Shown: positions 51,251 through 60,414 of the stretch, piece by piece
Position numbering within the stretch: the stretch's first letter is position 1
Layout: each line of letters begins with the position of its first letter
Source: Microbacterium halophytorum
Lineage (GTDB): Bacteria; Actinomycetota; Actinomycetes; Actinomycetales; Microbacteriaceae
Assembly: GCF_002970975.1 (NCBI RefSeq)
Contig: NZ_KZ672982.1
Coordinates: forward strand, 395,592-459,591
Direction of reading: 5' to 3'
Length of the DNA stretch: 64,000 nt
Notes under the pieces: generated by a model
Databases searched by the model: none
Seen by the model: the letters and a program-made list of their open reading frames with translations, nothing else
What the model was told of the DNA's origin: nothing
Program-made: the position numbers and the translations under genes

Positions 51251-52822
51251 TCATGTCGTGCCGGCGAACTCCATGATCATCGATTCGCGGCGCTGGAAGA
51301 TCGCGCCGCCGATGAGCACGCCGAGCGCGAGAACCGCGATGCCCGAGCCGAGGCCGACCCACTGCGCCGTCAGCGCGAACGAGACGTCCTCGCTGAGCGC
51401 GAGCCAGAGGTACCACAGCGTCGGCAGGCTGAGGACGAGCGCGATCCCCATCACGAGGCCCTGCGACCAGATTCCGATGGACCCCGTCCGCTGCGGCTGC
51501 TGGAAGGGCCCGTCGCCGGGCGTCGGCACGGCGTAGGGCGCAACGGCGGAAGAGATGCACGACAGGCCCAGCCCGCACAGGAACAGCGACGCGGCCGCTC
51601 CGACCATGCCGGGCAGGATCGCCCATCGGCCGTACAGCGCGACCGACACGGGGATCGTCACGGCGAGCACCGGGATCGCGGTCAGCAGGACGGGGATCGT
51701 GCGGCCGAGCCTGTCCGAGAAGCCGTCGACGCCCGCGACGATGTGGATCCAGATGGCGGACGAGTCGTAGGCGGTGTCGTTGTGGGCGACCCAGCCGAAG
51801 AACAGCGCCATGATGGGAACGGGCACCAGCGCCGTCACCTCAGGCGGGACTCCGGCGACGAGCAGGGGGATGATCGGCAGGAGACCCGCAATCGGGATGA
51901 TGATGAGGTTCGCGATGTACCGCACGTCGCTGAACCAGTAGATGATGCTGCGCGCGGCGATAGCGCCGGCGGGGATGCCGGGGGCGAGCCCGAACCAGCC
52001 GAGGCCGCCGCGCTCGCGCACCTCGACGGGGTTGTCGACCGTCGTCAGTGCGCGGCGGACGAGCCAGAACCACCACAGCACGGCGAGTGCGGCCGTCGCG
52101 ACGGCGACGGCGCCCGCGATCCACCCGAGCGCGCCCGCTCCGACCGAGAGGACGCCGGGGATCCCGGAAGCCGCCCCCAGCGGCGTCACCGCGAGGGCAT
52201 CCGCAACGACCCCGATCTGCTCGGGAACCCTGCCGTCCCATTCGAGGGACGAGAGGAACACGACCACGGGGAACACGACGATGATCAGGCCGAGCACGAA
52301 GAGGCTGGACAGCTCGCGCGTGCGCCGCGTGCGCATGACGCCGGAGGCGAGCACCATCGAGATGCGCGCGAGCACGAGGCAGGTGACGAGGTGCACCAGC
52401 GACGACAGGGCGGTGACGACGATCGGCGCGCCGAGCTGTGCCCACGCGACGGCCGCGCTCACGTCGAACGCGAGCAGCGCGGCGGAGGGGACGCTGACGA
52501 CGGATGCGACCAGGAGCGACCCCGCCAGCGGGGCCGGCTGCTCCCCGAGCACCGCGAACCGACGCGGGTCGAGCGGGTCCTCGGCACCGGCGAGGAACGG
52601 ACCGACGGCGAAGCCGATGACCGCGGCGGCGCCGACGAGCGCGAACACGGCGGCGGCGACGCTCGCGTCGCCCGAGCCGAGACTGAGCGCCCCCGCGCAC
52701 ACGGCGGCCACGCCCGCAGCGAGTACGGCGACGCCGACGACGCGACGGGCGACGTTACCGGGCGAGCCGCGGAACGCGGCCGCGAGGAGGGCGAGTCTCA
52801 GTTGGAGGATGCGCGCAGCCAC
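51251..52822 (-). CDS. ABC transporter permease
   Basis: A 523-residue membrane protein with about twelve hydrophobic segments and no periplasmic binding motif, the shape of an ABC-2-like exporter permease. GTG 52822 is chosen because GGGAGGG lies 5 nt upstream; it overlaps the ATPase gene by 25 nt, so the two are coupled. The substrate is unknown. Confidence 0.8.
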   Translation of the reverse strand: MAARILQLRLALLAAAFRGSPGNVARRVVGVAVLAAGVAAVCAGALSLGSGDASVAAAVFALVGAAAVIGFAVGPFLAGAEDPLDPRRFAVLGEQPAPLAGSLLVASVVSVPSAALLAFDVSAAVAWAQLGAPIVVTALSSLVHLVTCLVLARISMVLASGVMRTRRTRELSSLFVLGLIIVVFPVVVFLSSLEWDGRVPEQIGVVADALAVTPLGAASGIPGVLSVGAGALGWIAGAVAVATAALAVLWWFWLVRRALTTVDNPVEVRERGGLGWFGLAPGIPAGAIAARSIIYWFSDVRYIANLIIIPIAGLLPIIPLLVAGVPPEVTALVPVPIMALFFGWVAHNDTAYDSSAIWIHIVAGVDGFSDRLGRTIPVLLTAIPVLAVTIPVSVALYGRWAILPGMVGAAASLFLCGLGLSCISSAVAPYAVPTPGDGPFQQPQRTGSIGIWSQGLVMGIALVLSLPTLWYLWLALSEDVSFALTAQWVGLGSGIAVLALGVLIGGAIFQRRESMIMEFAGTT

Positions 52823-53790
52823 TCGAGCCCTCCCACGTCCCCTGCGGCGCCGGAGAGCTCGACGAAGCGCTCCTCGAGCGTCGAAGCTCCCTTCACGTCG
52901 TCGACGGTGCCCTCGGCGAGCACCTGGCCCGACACGATCACCGCCACACGGCTGCACACCTTCTCGACGAGATCCATACCGTGGCTCGAGAGCACGACGG
53001 TGCCGCCGGCGGCGACGTAGTCGCTGAGGATGCCCAGGATCGTCTCGGACGAAACGGGGTCGACCGCTTCGAACGGCTCGTCGAGCACGAGCAGGCTCGG
53101 CGAATGGATCATCGCGGCCGCCAGCATGACCTTCTTGGTCATACCGGCCGAATAGTCGGACACGACGCGGCTGAGCGCATCCGTCAGATCCAGCACGCGC
53201 GCCAGGTCGTCGATGCGCTCCGTGATCACGCCCGGCCCCAGGCCGCGGAGAACCCCCATGTAGTAGAGGAGCTGCCGGCCGCTGAGGCGGTCGAACGTGC
53301 GGAGGCGATCGGGCAGCACCCCCATCAGCTTCTTCGCGCGACGCGGCTCGTGGCGCATGTCGACGCCGCAGACTTCGAGGGTTCCGGCGGTCGGGGTGAG
53401 CAGCCCCGCGATCATCGACAGCAGCGTCGTCTTACCCGCGCCGTTCGGGCCGACGAGACCGTAGAACGCGCCGCGGGGCACGGTCAGGTCGATCTCCGTG
53501 ACCGCGTCGGTGCTGCCGTACGACTTCGTGATCCGCGACAGGCGCAGCGCAGGAGCCTCGCCGGCGAAGGCGGGCGGCTCGGCGGGCTCGGGCGCGCTCT
53601 CGTCCGATGCCGCGACTGCCGCCTGCGGCTCGTCCTCGGGCTCCGCCTCGGGAGGCGAGACCACCGGGTTCTCTCGCGTGTCGATGGCCAGCTCCGAGGA
53701 ACGACCGTTCGGCCGCTGGGGAAGCGCCTCGCCGGTCGGCTTGCCCGCACCGGACGGCGTGGAGGTTTCGTCGCGGGGATTGGGAGTCAC
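52798..53790 (-). CDS. ABC transporter ATP-binding protein
   Basis: A 330-residue ATPase partnering the permease. The first 80 residues are an unusual acidic, proline-rich extension (VVSPPEAEPEDEPQAAVAAS region). Walker A is GPNGAGKT (114-121), the signature YSAGMTKKV and Walker B LLVLDEPFE with the H-loop SSHGMD follow. It resembles exporters of the antibiotic/lipid type. GTG 53790 has TAGTGT ending 6 nt upstream (leaderless). Confidence 0.9.
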   Translation of the reverse strand: MTPNPRDETSTPSGAGKPTGEALPQRPNGRSSELAIDTRENPVVSPPEAEPEDEPQAAVAASDESAPEPAEPPAFAGEAPALRLSRITKSYGSTDAVTEIDLTVPRGAFYGLVGPNGAGKTTLLSMIAGLLTPTAGTLEVCGVDMRHEPRRAKKLMGVLPDRLRTFDRLSGRQLLYYMGVLRGLGPGVITERIDDLARVLDLTDALSRVVSDYSAGMTKKVMLAAAMIHSPSLLVLDEPFEAVDPVSSETILGILSDYVAAGGTVVLSSHGMDLVEKVCSRVAVIVSGQVLAEGTVDDVKGASTLEERFVELSGAAGDVGGLEWLRASSN

Positions 53791-54022
53791 CCGAGCACAC
53801 TACCGAGCCGACCCGACAGGATCGCTCAGCATCGCCGAAGGATTCCGACTCCGGTCCCGGAATGCGCGGAGCCGGGTCCGGGAACGCGCCGATCCGCGCG
53901 ACTTACTGCCGTTATCCAGTGTTCATCGCTAGGCTGATCCGACACCGTGCGGTGAACGGTGCGGGAACGCGCCGTGAACGTCGCCCAGCGACGTACGCAC
54001 AGACACGAAAGCGTATGAACCA

Positions 54023-54715
54023 ATGAGCACCCAGATCGTCATCCTCGCCGCCGGCATGGGCACGCGGCTCGGTCGCGCACTGCCCAAGTCGCTCACGACC
54101 CTCAACGACGGCCGCTCCATCATGCAGCAGCAGCACGAGAACGTGCGCGCAGCATTCGGCGAAGACGCCCGCATCTCCACCGTCGTCGGCTACCGTGCCG
54201 AGGAGATCGTCGACCGCTTCCCCGACGCCGACTACATCTACAACGAGCGCTACGACCAGACCAACACGTCCAAGAGCCTCCTGCGCGCCCTCCAGGCGAC
54301 GGGCAAGCACGGCGTCCTCTGGATGAACGGCGACGTCGTGTTCGACCCCAGGGTCCTCGGCCGGGCGATCGCGCACGTCGAGGCGGACCAGTCGTTCGTC
54401 GCGGTCAACACCGCGAAGGTGAGCGACGAAGAGGTCAAGTACACCGTCTCCGAGTCGGGCCACATCGACAAGCTGTCGAAGCAGGTCGCCGACGGCATCG
54501 GCGAGGCCGTCGGCATCAACTACGTCTCGCGCGCGGACAAGCGGGCGCTCGTGCGCTGCCTGCACCGCGTCGACGACCAGGACTACTTCGAGGGCGGTCT
54601 CGAGCTCGCGATCGCCGAAGAGGGCCTCCGCGTGCTGCCCATGGACATCTCCGACCTGTACGCCGTCGAGGTCGACTTCGCCGAGGACTTGGAGCGCGCG
54701 AACCAGTTCGTGTGA
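54023..54715 (+). CDS. sugar/polyol-phosphate nucleotidyltransferase (NTP transferase family)
   Basis: A 230-residue cytosolic enzyme activating a phosphorylated sugar, polyol or choline with an NTP. The nucleotide-binding motif LAAGMGTRLGRALPKSL is at residues 8-24 and the metal aspartate is in WMNGDVVFDP. It is the size of LicC/InoC-like cytidylyltransferases, so CTP and a polyol phosphate are plausible, but the substrate cannot be read. It opens the glycopolymer cluster. The 230 bp upstream contain a TAGGCT box (about 53931) far from the ATG, so this gene, unlike its neighbours, has a real 5' leader. Confidence 0.8.
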   Translation: MSTQIVILAAGMGTRLGRALPKSLTTLNDGRSIMQQQHENVRAAFGEDARISTVVGYRAEEIVDRFPDADYIYNERYDQTNTSKSLLRALQATGKHGVLWMNGDVVFDPRVLGRAIAHVEADQSFVAVNTAKVSDEEVKYTVSESGHIDKLSKQVADGIGEAVGINYVSRADKRALVRCLHRVDDQDYFEGGLELAIAEEGLRVLPMDISDLYAVEVDFAEDLERANQFV

Positions 54716-54727
54716 GCCCATCGCCCC

Positions 54728-54765
54728 GAGCGCCCCGTCCCGTGATCGCTGCGGACGGGGCGCTC
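54728..54765 (+). terminator. terminator of nucleotidyltransferase gene
   Basis: A perfect 13-bp stem (54728-54740 with 54753-54765), loop of 12, followed by GTCTT. Confidence 0.75.
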
Positions 54766-54868
54766 GTCTTCGCCCACACCGCGCGAACGGCCCGGATCCT
54801 CCACATCTCGCGGCCGCCGACCGCCGCGGCGGCCCGGAACGTCCCACGGGCTCCCTAGCGTCGGCGCC

Positions 54869-55165
54869 ATGGACGTCACCTCGATCGACCCGCGGGGCCG
54901 CGCATACCCCGTACCGTGGCGCGTCGTGCGCGACGACCCGCGCCATCCCGTGGTGTCGAACGCATCCGACCGCATCCTCGACACTGTGCGGGGCTTCGTC
55001 ACCGATCGCTCGGGCACGGCCCGAACCGATCACTTCGGAACGCTCCGGCCAGGCGATGCGATCGAGCTCTGCCTGTGCCGTGCCGATACGGCGAGCGCCG
55101 TCGTCACGATCGCCTGGTACCGACCTGGTACCGACGACGAGTACCTCTGGCGCTTCGTGGTGTGA
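54869..55165 (+). CDS. small hypothetical protein
   Basis: A 98-residue soluble protein with no recognised family. It is rich in Asp and Arg, has a pair of cysteines (ELCLCRAD) and ends DDEYLWRFVV. ATG 54869 is preceded by TAGCGT ending 7 nt upstream, the same leaderless promoter pattern as its neighbours, which supports it being real. It converges on the glycerophosphotransferase-like gene with 11 nt between stops. Confidence 0.5.
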   Translation: MDVTSIDPRGRAYPVPWRVVRDDPRHPVVSNASDRILDTVRGFVTDRSGTARTDHFGTLRPGDAIELCLCRADTASAVVTIAWYRPGTDDEYLWRFVV

Positions 55166-55176
55166 GCGCCGCGATC

Positions 55177-56421
55177 TCAGGCGGCGCCGCTCGCCTCGGC
55201 TTCGCGCTCGTTCCAGGCGTCCCACTCCCCCATCAGGCGGTCGATCGCCTCGCCGAACCGCCGCGTCGGCGCGCCGGGCGAGGTGTCACCGAAGTAGTGG
55301 CGGGACCACGCCTCCAGCCGCCGGTACGTCTCAGGGTCGTGCTGCACCCGGTCGACGTGCTCCGCGATCGCGGCGGCGTCGCCCGCTTCGAGCCATTCGC
55401 ACGCCCCCAGGTAGCCGCCCTCGTCGACCTCGGCGCGCTCATCGGCCGGCCGCGTGATCAGGAGCGGCTTACCCGCCGCGAGCCGGTCGTAGACCATCGC
55501 CGAGATGTCGGTGACGGCGACGTCGGCTGCGGCGAGCTGCCAGCCGAGCTCCGGCCCGTCGTCGTACACGTGCTGCGCCGCCGGATCGTCCGCGTTGGCC
55601 TTCGCGATCGCCGCGATGATGCGCTTGTTGGCCTCGCCGAACACTCCGTCGACGACCCCGCTGCGGGGGTGCGGACGGTAGATCACACGGAAGCGGTCAT
55701 CGCCCAGCAGGGCCCCCACGAGGGCCTCGCCGTGCGTGGCGACGGATCCGTAGTGCGCGGCGGGCCTGTCGCCCTCCCAGGTGGGCGCATACAGCACGAC
55801 CCTCCGATCGTCGGCGGCGTACGGCGTCGCTCCCGAGTAGTGATCGGCCTGCGGGCGTCCGATCTCGATCGTGCGGGCGTCCAGGTCGTAGGCCCACAGC
55901 GTCCGCGCCAGTCGGTCGCGCGCCGCCTGTCCTGCGACGAGCGCGTAATCGTAGGCCTTGAACTGGTTCGTGGTCATGTACATCTTGTCGGACTCGCCGT
56001 GGTTGATGAACACGTGCCAGCAGCGCCCGTAGCGGAACATCTGGAAATTCCGCGCGTTCTGGTTGACGTACAGAACGATCCGGATGTCCTGGCGATCGAG
56101 GAACTTCTCGATCCCGCGCACCTCGGGTTGGAACGTCACGGGGAGCTCCCCGTCATCGAGCAGCGCCCGCGCACCTCCTGGGTGCCTGGCGATCACCACG
56201 ACGGGCTGGTCCTTCGCGAGCTCCCGCAGCGGCGCATACCACTGCCGCATCTGGTACATGTTCACCTCGCTGTCGGCGAAGTAGACGGCGATGCGGAAGC
56301 GGTCGCGCTCGAGCGGCCCGCGCGCCTTCAGATCGCGCGCAACACTGCGGTACGTGACCCGCATGGTCGCGGCCTTGCGGACGAGGCCGACCGCCTTCTT
56401 CGCATCACTCAGAACAGACAC
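55177..56421 (-). CDS. CDP-glycerol glycerophosphotransferase-like protein 1
   Basis: A 414-residue GT-B-like protein related to TagF/TagB polyol-phosphate transferases. The C-terminal half has VLYAPTWEGD, the RPHPRSG phosphate-binding region and VTDISAMVYDRLAAGKPLLITRP, while the usual HGTP motif is replaced by INHGESDK. It likely acts at the inner membrane face in wall-polymer assembly. GTG 56421 follows TACCCT by 7 nt (leaderless). It diverges from the GT2 gene across 53 bp. Confidence 0.75.
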   Translation of the reverse strand: MSVLSDAKKAVGLVRKAATMRVTYRSVARDLKARGPLERDRFRIAVYFADSEVNMYQMRQWYAPLRELAKDQPVVVIARHPGGARALLDDGELPVTFQPEVRGIEKFLDRQDIRIVLYVNQNARNFQMFRYGRCWHVFINHGESDKMYMTTNQFKAYDYALVAGQAARDRLARTLWAYDLDARTIEIGRPQADHYSGATPYAADDRRVVLYAPTWEGDRPAAHYGSVATHGEALVGALLGDDRFRVIYRPHPRSGVVDGVFGEANKRIIAAIAKANADDPAAQHVYDDGPELGWQLAAADVAVTDISAMVYDRLAAGKPLLITRPADERAEVDEGGYLGACEWLEAGDAAAIAEHVDRVQHDPETYRRLEAWSRHYFGDTSPGAPTRRFGEAIDRLMGEWDAWNEREAEASGAA

Positions 56422-56474
56422 GCATTCCAGGGTAGGTCGAGAAGAATGAGCGTTCGGCGTGGGATGATCGACAG

Positions 56475-57581
56475 ATGCGTAACGATCAGGGCGCGAGCGA
56501 CGCGTCGAGCCCGAAGCGCTGCGCACCCGTGGCTCGCGACGCGGGGGTCTCGTTCGTCATGCCCGTCCTGAACGAGCAGCCGTACCTCACGCGCGCCGTC
56601 GAGACCGTGCTGGAGCAGAGCGTGCCTGGGCCGATCGAGCTGGTGCTCGCCCTCGGCCCTTCTTCAGACGGAACGAACGAGCTCGCCCGCGAGATCGCCG
56701 GCGCCGACCCGCGCGTGCGGCTCGTCGACAACCCCGCGGCCGACATCCCCGTCGGCCTGAACGCCGCGATCCGGGCGAGCCGCTTCCCGACGATCATCCG
56801 GGTCGACGCGCACTCGGAGCTCTCCCCCGGCTACGCCCGGCGGGCGCTGGAGACCCTCGACCGCACGGGCGCCGCCAACGTCGGCGGCGTGATGCGCGCC
56901 GACGGCTCGACGCCGTTCCAGAGCGCCGTCGCCCGCGCGTACAACTCGCGCATCGGGCTCGGCGGCGGTGCCTACCATTCGGGGGGCGACGAGGGCGAGG
57001 CCGAATCGGCGTACCTCGGGGTGATTCGGCGCGCGCCGCTCGAGGAGGTCGGCCTCTTCGATGAGACGATCCGCCGCGGCGAGGACTGGGAGCTGAACCT
57101 GCGGCTGCGCGGCGCCGGCTACCTCGTCTGGTTCGATCCCGAGCTGTCGGTCACCTACTGGCCCCGCGACAGCTGGACGCGCCTCGTGCGCCAGTTCTTC
57201 TCGACCGGCACCTGGCGGGGCGAGCTCGTCCGGCGCTTCGGGACGAAGAACTCGCTGCGCTTCTTCGCGCCGCCGGCGCTCGTCGCGCTCGTCGTGTGCG
57301 GGATCGTCGTCGGCGCCCTGCAGTTCACGGGCGCGCTCTCGGGCGGCTGGTCCATCGCGGCGAGCATCGTGTATCTCCCCCTCGCCGCGTACGTCCTGCT
57401 GGTCGCCGCGGTCGCCCTCGGCCAGAAGCGCGTCGGGCTCCGCGGCCGCCTCTGGAGCGCCGCGGTGGTGCCCTCCATGCACCTGGCGTGGGGTCTCGGC
57501 TTCCTGCGCGGCTTCGTCGCGGGTGCCAGGGACACCGTCGACACCTCCCGGCTGTCGGGGCGCAACACCCCTCTGCCGTAG
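56475..57581 (+). CDS. glycosyltransferase family 2 protein
   Basis: A 368-residue membrane-bound glycosyltransferase. The GT-A core has SFVMPVLNEQPYLTRAVETVLEQ, the metal DxD-like VDAHSELS and the GEDWELNLRLR acceptor motif; the C-terminal 120 residues hold two or three membrane helices. The layout matches enzymes that build surface polysaccharide or decorate teichoic acids. ATG 56475 is preceded by GATGAT 6 nt upstream. It converges on the second TagF-like gene. Confidence 0.85.
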   Translation: MRNDQGASDASSPKRCAPVARDAGVSFVMPVLNEQPYLTRAVETVLEQSVPGPIELVLALGPSSDGTNELAREIAGADPRVRLVDNPAADIPVGLNAAIRASRFPTIIRVDAHSELSPGYARRALETLDRTGAANVGGVMRADGSTPFQSAVARAYNSRIGLGGGAYHSGGDEGEAESAYLGVIRRAPLEEVGLFDETIRRGEDWELNLRLRGAGYLVWFDPELSVTYWPRDSWTRLVRQFFSTGTWRGELVRRFGTKNSLRFFAPPALVALVVCGIVVGALQFTGALSGGWSIAASIVYLPLAAYVLLVAAVALGQKRVGLRGRLWSAAVVPSMHLAWGLGFLRGFVAGARDTVDTSRLSGRNTPLP

Positions 57582-57601
57582 GCCGCTGGGCCGAGGCGGC
57601 C

Positions 57602-59071
57602 CTAGGGCGTGATCATCCCCGCATCGATCATCCGGGCCACCACGCGCTCGGACGCGCGGCCGTCGTCGAGGGCATTGAACTGCCGCCGCCAGGCGTCGTA
57701 CGCCTCCGCGTGCTCGGCCGGGTCGCCGTCGAGGGCGGAGACCAGTTCGTCGTACGTGCGCACGACCGGGCCCGGCGCCCGGCGCACGAGGTCGAAGTAG
57801 AAGCCGCGCAGCCGGCCACGATAGTGCTCGAAATCGGGTACCAGGAAGTACATCGGCTTCCCCGTGACCGAGAAGTCGAACATGATCGACGAGTAGTCGG
57901 TGATCAGGGCGTCGGCGGCGAGCAGCAGCTCGGACGTGTCCGGGTATGCCGTCACGTCGATGACGCGCGGCCCCGAGACGTTGCGGCCGGGCAGAAGCGT
58001 GCGCGTGTGGCCGCGGACCAGCACGACGGCGTCGCGCTCGGCGGCGAGGCGCTGCGGGTCGATGAAGTCGACGATCTCCTCGCGATCGTCGCGCCAGGTC
58101 GGCGCGTACAGCAGGACGCGCTCGTCCCGGCCGACGCCGAGCCTGTCGCGCACGGCTGCGCCATCGCCCGTCGTGAGCACGTCGTTGCGGGGGTACCCCT
58201 CCACCCAGAGGCGCCTGTCGAGCAGCGGTCGCCCGCCGATGTACGCGTACGCCTTGCGCAGCACGCGGGCGGCGTACGGGTTCTGGGCGAGGAGCACGTT
58301 CCAGCGCAGCGATTCGCGCACGACGGCCGCCCACCGCCGCGGCTGGATGCCGGGCCGGTGCAGCGCGAGCCGCTTCAGCGGCGTGCCGTGCCACGTCTGG
58401 ACGACCTGCTGGCCGTCGCGGCGCACGAAGGGCCGCCTCAGCCAGTCGTTGACCACGAGCAGCCGCGCCGCCCCGCGCGCCCGCCACCACTCCGGGCTGC
58501 CGTCGACGACGGCCACGGCGCCGTCCGGCACCGCGACCGATCGGTCGATGACGCTCCAGTAGCGCGTCACGCCCGGCGCGACGCGGGCGATCTCCCGGTC
58601 GATCGCCAACGGGTTGCAGCCGGCCACGCGGCCGTAGAAGCTCTCGAAGAACACGGCGTTCTCCAGGCGACGGGCCCCCGTGTTGCCACCGGTGTAGCGC
58701 AGCTCCAGCGCGCGGCTGCCCTCGCCGGAGTCGTACGCGGGGTCGACGGGCGGACCGACCGTCAGCAGCCCGTCGCCGAGCGCGGCGCGGAACAGCCGGA
58801 ACATCGTCAGCTCGAGCGGGGCCGCCGCGTCGATCTCCTCGCCGCTCGCCGAGGCCAGGCGTACGCGGTACTCGCCGCTCGGCGGCGGAAGCGCGGGGCC
58901 GCCCCACCGCGACGCGAGCAGATCGAACCGGACGCACCATCCGGTGCCGTCCGCGACGATCCGGCCCGTGATGCTCGAGCGCGGGCCGTCGACGACCGCC
59001 GTCGCCGGCGGCGCCCCGTCCCCGCTGATCAGCAGCGAAGAACCGCGGACGTCGAACGAGGCCGTGGTCAT
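57602..59071 (-). CDS. CDP-glycerol glycerophosphotransferase family protein 2
   Basis: A 489-residue TagF-family protein. The N-terminal 150 residues form a beta-rich domain of unknown role (MTTASFDVRGSSLLISG...), then the catalytic part has QTWHGTPLKRLALHR, LLYAPTWRDDREE and ALITDYSSIMFDFSVTGKPMYF, all characteristic of polyol-phosphate polymerases. It would add glycerol-phosphate-like units to a lipid-linked wall polymer. ATG 59071 overlaps the stop of the next gene (ATGA), so the pair is cotranslated. Confidence 0.88.
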   Translation of the reverse strand: MTTASFDVRGSSLLISGDGAPPATAVVDGPRSSITGRIVADGTGWCVRFDLLASRWGGPALPPPSGEYRVRLASASGEEIDAAAPLELTMFRLFRAALGDGLLTVGPPVDPAYDSGEGSRALELRYTGGNTGARRLENAVFFESFYGRVAGCNPLAIDREIARVAPGVTRYWSVIDRSVAVPDGAVAVVDGSPEWWRARGAARLLVVNDWLRRPFVRRDGQQVVQTWHGTPLKRLALHRPGIQPRRWAAVVRESLRWNVLLAQNPYAARVLRKAYAYIGGRPLLDRRLWVEGYPRNDVLTTGDGAAVRDRLGVGRDERVLLYAPTWRDDREEIVDFIDPQRLAAERDAVVLVRGHTRTLLPGRNVSGPRVIDVTAYPDTSELLLAADALITDYSSIMFDFSVTGKPMYFLVPDFEHYRGRLRGFYFDLVRRAPGPVVRTYDELVSALDGDPAEHAEAYDAWRRQFNALDDGRASERVVARMIDAGMITP

Positions 59072-60351
59072 GCGTGGCCCTTCCCCTCATACCGAGCCGC
59101 ACTGCCGCGCCGGTCGCCGTCGCCGAGACGCGCCCGCACCGTGCGGTAGAGGCGCTCAGCGTTCCCCCCGTCACGATACGCGTGCACGGACGCGCTGAGA
59201 TCCGCCGCGCGGCGGATCCGTGCGGCGCGCTCCGCATCATCGCCGAGGACGGCGTCGAGCTGCTCGACGGCACCCGGCCAGTCGCGCGCGTAGTCGCCGC
59301 CGGCGACGGCTTCGTAGTTGCCATAGAAACCGCGCGTCGCGGCGTACTCCTCGGGGTCCGGCGCCAGCATCACGGCGGGCACGGGCACGAGCGCCGCGTC
59401 GAACAGGAGCGACGAGTAGTCGGTGATGAGGACGTCGAACGCCGGCAGCGCCGGGGTGATGTCGCGCAGGCGGTCCGAACCGAGGTCGCGCACGCGCGCC
59501 GAGGGCGTCGGAGGAGCGTAACGGCCGGAGCCCAGGCGGTGGGAGCGCACGTAGAGCACGGCTCCGTTCCTTTCGAGCACGTCGATGATGTCGCGCCACT
59601 CGTCATCGGTCGGGACGCCGGGGTCGTCCTCGCCGTCGCGCCATGTCGGCGCGTACAGCACGCGCGCTGCGCCCTCGGGGATGCTTCCTGCCGCCGCGTC
59701 GACAGCGCCGACCGCCTCGGCGCGGCGCTGGTCGGGCGCGCCTGCGCTGAGCGGGTCGACGCGGGGCTCACCCGTCACGACGACCCGCCCGTACGGGAGC
59801 GCGAACGCCGATTCGAGGCGCCCCCGGATGCGCGCGTGGGAGGCGGGGACGACATCGATGCGGCGGGCCGACCCGGCGTACGCCAGGGCCAGGGCACGGC
59901 TCACGGCGCCGCTCGCGAACGGGATCGGGCTTCGCGTCGTCTCCGGGGAGTCGAGCCCGATGCGCTTGAGCGGAATGCCGTGCCACAGCTGCACCACGAA
60001 CGCGCCGGACAGCGCGTAGGGATTCACGTCGCCGAGCCCGAACGCGACGACGGCGGTGCGGGCTCTGGCGGTCGCCCAGAAGCCTCGGAACGAGTCGCGG
60101 CGCACGACCGGCATGCCGAGCGCGGCGGCCTCGCTCGCCTCCTCGTCGTCGGCGGCGAGCCACACGGCGTCGGTCCCATCGGCCGCCGCGGCGCGCCAGA
60201 CCTCGAGCGGACCGTCCCCGACGCCGGCACCGCAGCCGAACACCCACCTGTCGCCGCGAGGCACGACCAGCGTCGCGAGCCGTCCGAGCGCGTAGAGGGG
60301 GGCCCGCAGCAGCTTGGCCGCATTGCCCGAGCGGAAGGAGAAGGACGCCAC
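59068..60351 (-). CDS. CDP-glycerol glycerophosphotransferase family protein 3
   Basis: A 427-residue TagF-family protein without the beta-rich extension. QLWHGIPLKRIGLDSPE, VLYAPTWRDGEDD and LITDYSSLLFDAALVPVP match the family; an amphipathic N-terminus (NAAKLLRAPLYALGRLATLVV) may attach it to the membrane. The GTG at 60351 is supported by TAGGCT ending 6 nt upstream, but start and promoter sit inside a 20-bp perfect palindrome. The stop overlaps the next gene's ATG. Confidence 0.85.
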   Translation of the reverse strand: MASFSFRSGNAAKLLRAPLYALGRLATLVVPRGDRWVFGCGAGVGDGPLEVWRAAAADGTDAVWLAADDEEASEAAALGMPVVRRDSFRGFWATARARTAVVAFGLGDVNPYALSGAFVVQLWHGIPLKRIGLDSPETTRSPIPFASGAVSRALALAYAGSARRIDVVPASHARIRGRLESAFALPYGRVVVTGEPRVDPLSAGAPDQRRAEAVGAVDAAAGSIPEGAARVLYAPTWRDGEDDPGVPTDDEWRDIIDVLERNGAVLYVRSHRLGSGRYAPPTPSARVRDLGSDRLRDITPALPAFDVLITDYSSLLFDAALVPVPAVMLAPDPEEYAATRGFYGNYEAVAGGDYARDWPGAVEQLDAVLGDDAERAARIRRAADLSASVHAYRDGGNAERLYRTVRARLGDGDRRGSAARYEGKGHA

Positions 60352-60385
60352 CCCGCGAGCCTATCGCTCGCGGGGTGGCGTCCTT
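60341..60385. repeat. 20-bp perfect palindrome containing a promoter and start codon
   Basis: Arms 60341-60360 and 60366-60385 are exact complements around a 5-nt loop (CTATC). On the minus strand the loop and 3' arm carry TAGGCT followed 6 nt later by the GTG start of the glycerophosphotransferase gene, and the arm ends in its fourth codon. It lies 30 nt past the HtrA-like gene stop, so it probably terminates that transcript while hosting the next promoter. Confidence 0.8.
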
Positions 60386-60414
60386 CGTCGTACCGAGGCG
60401 CGCCGCCTCCCGGG

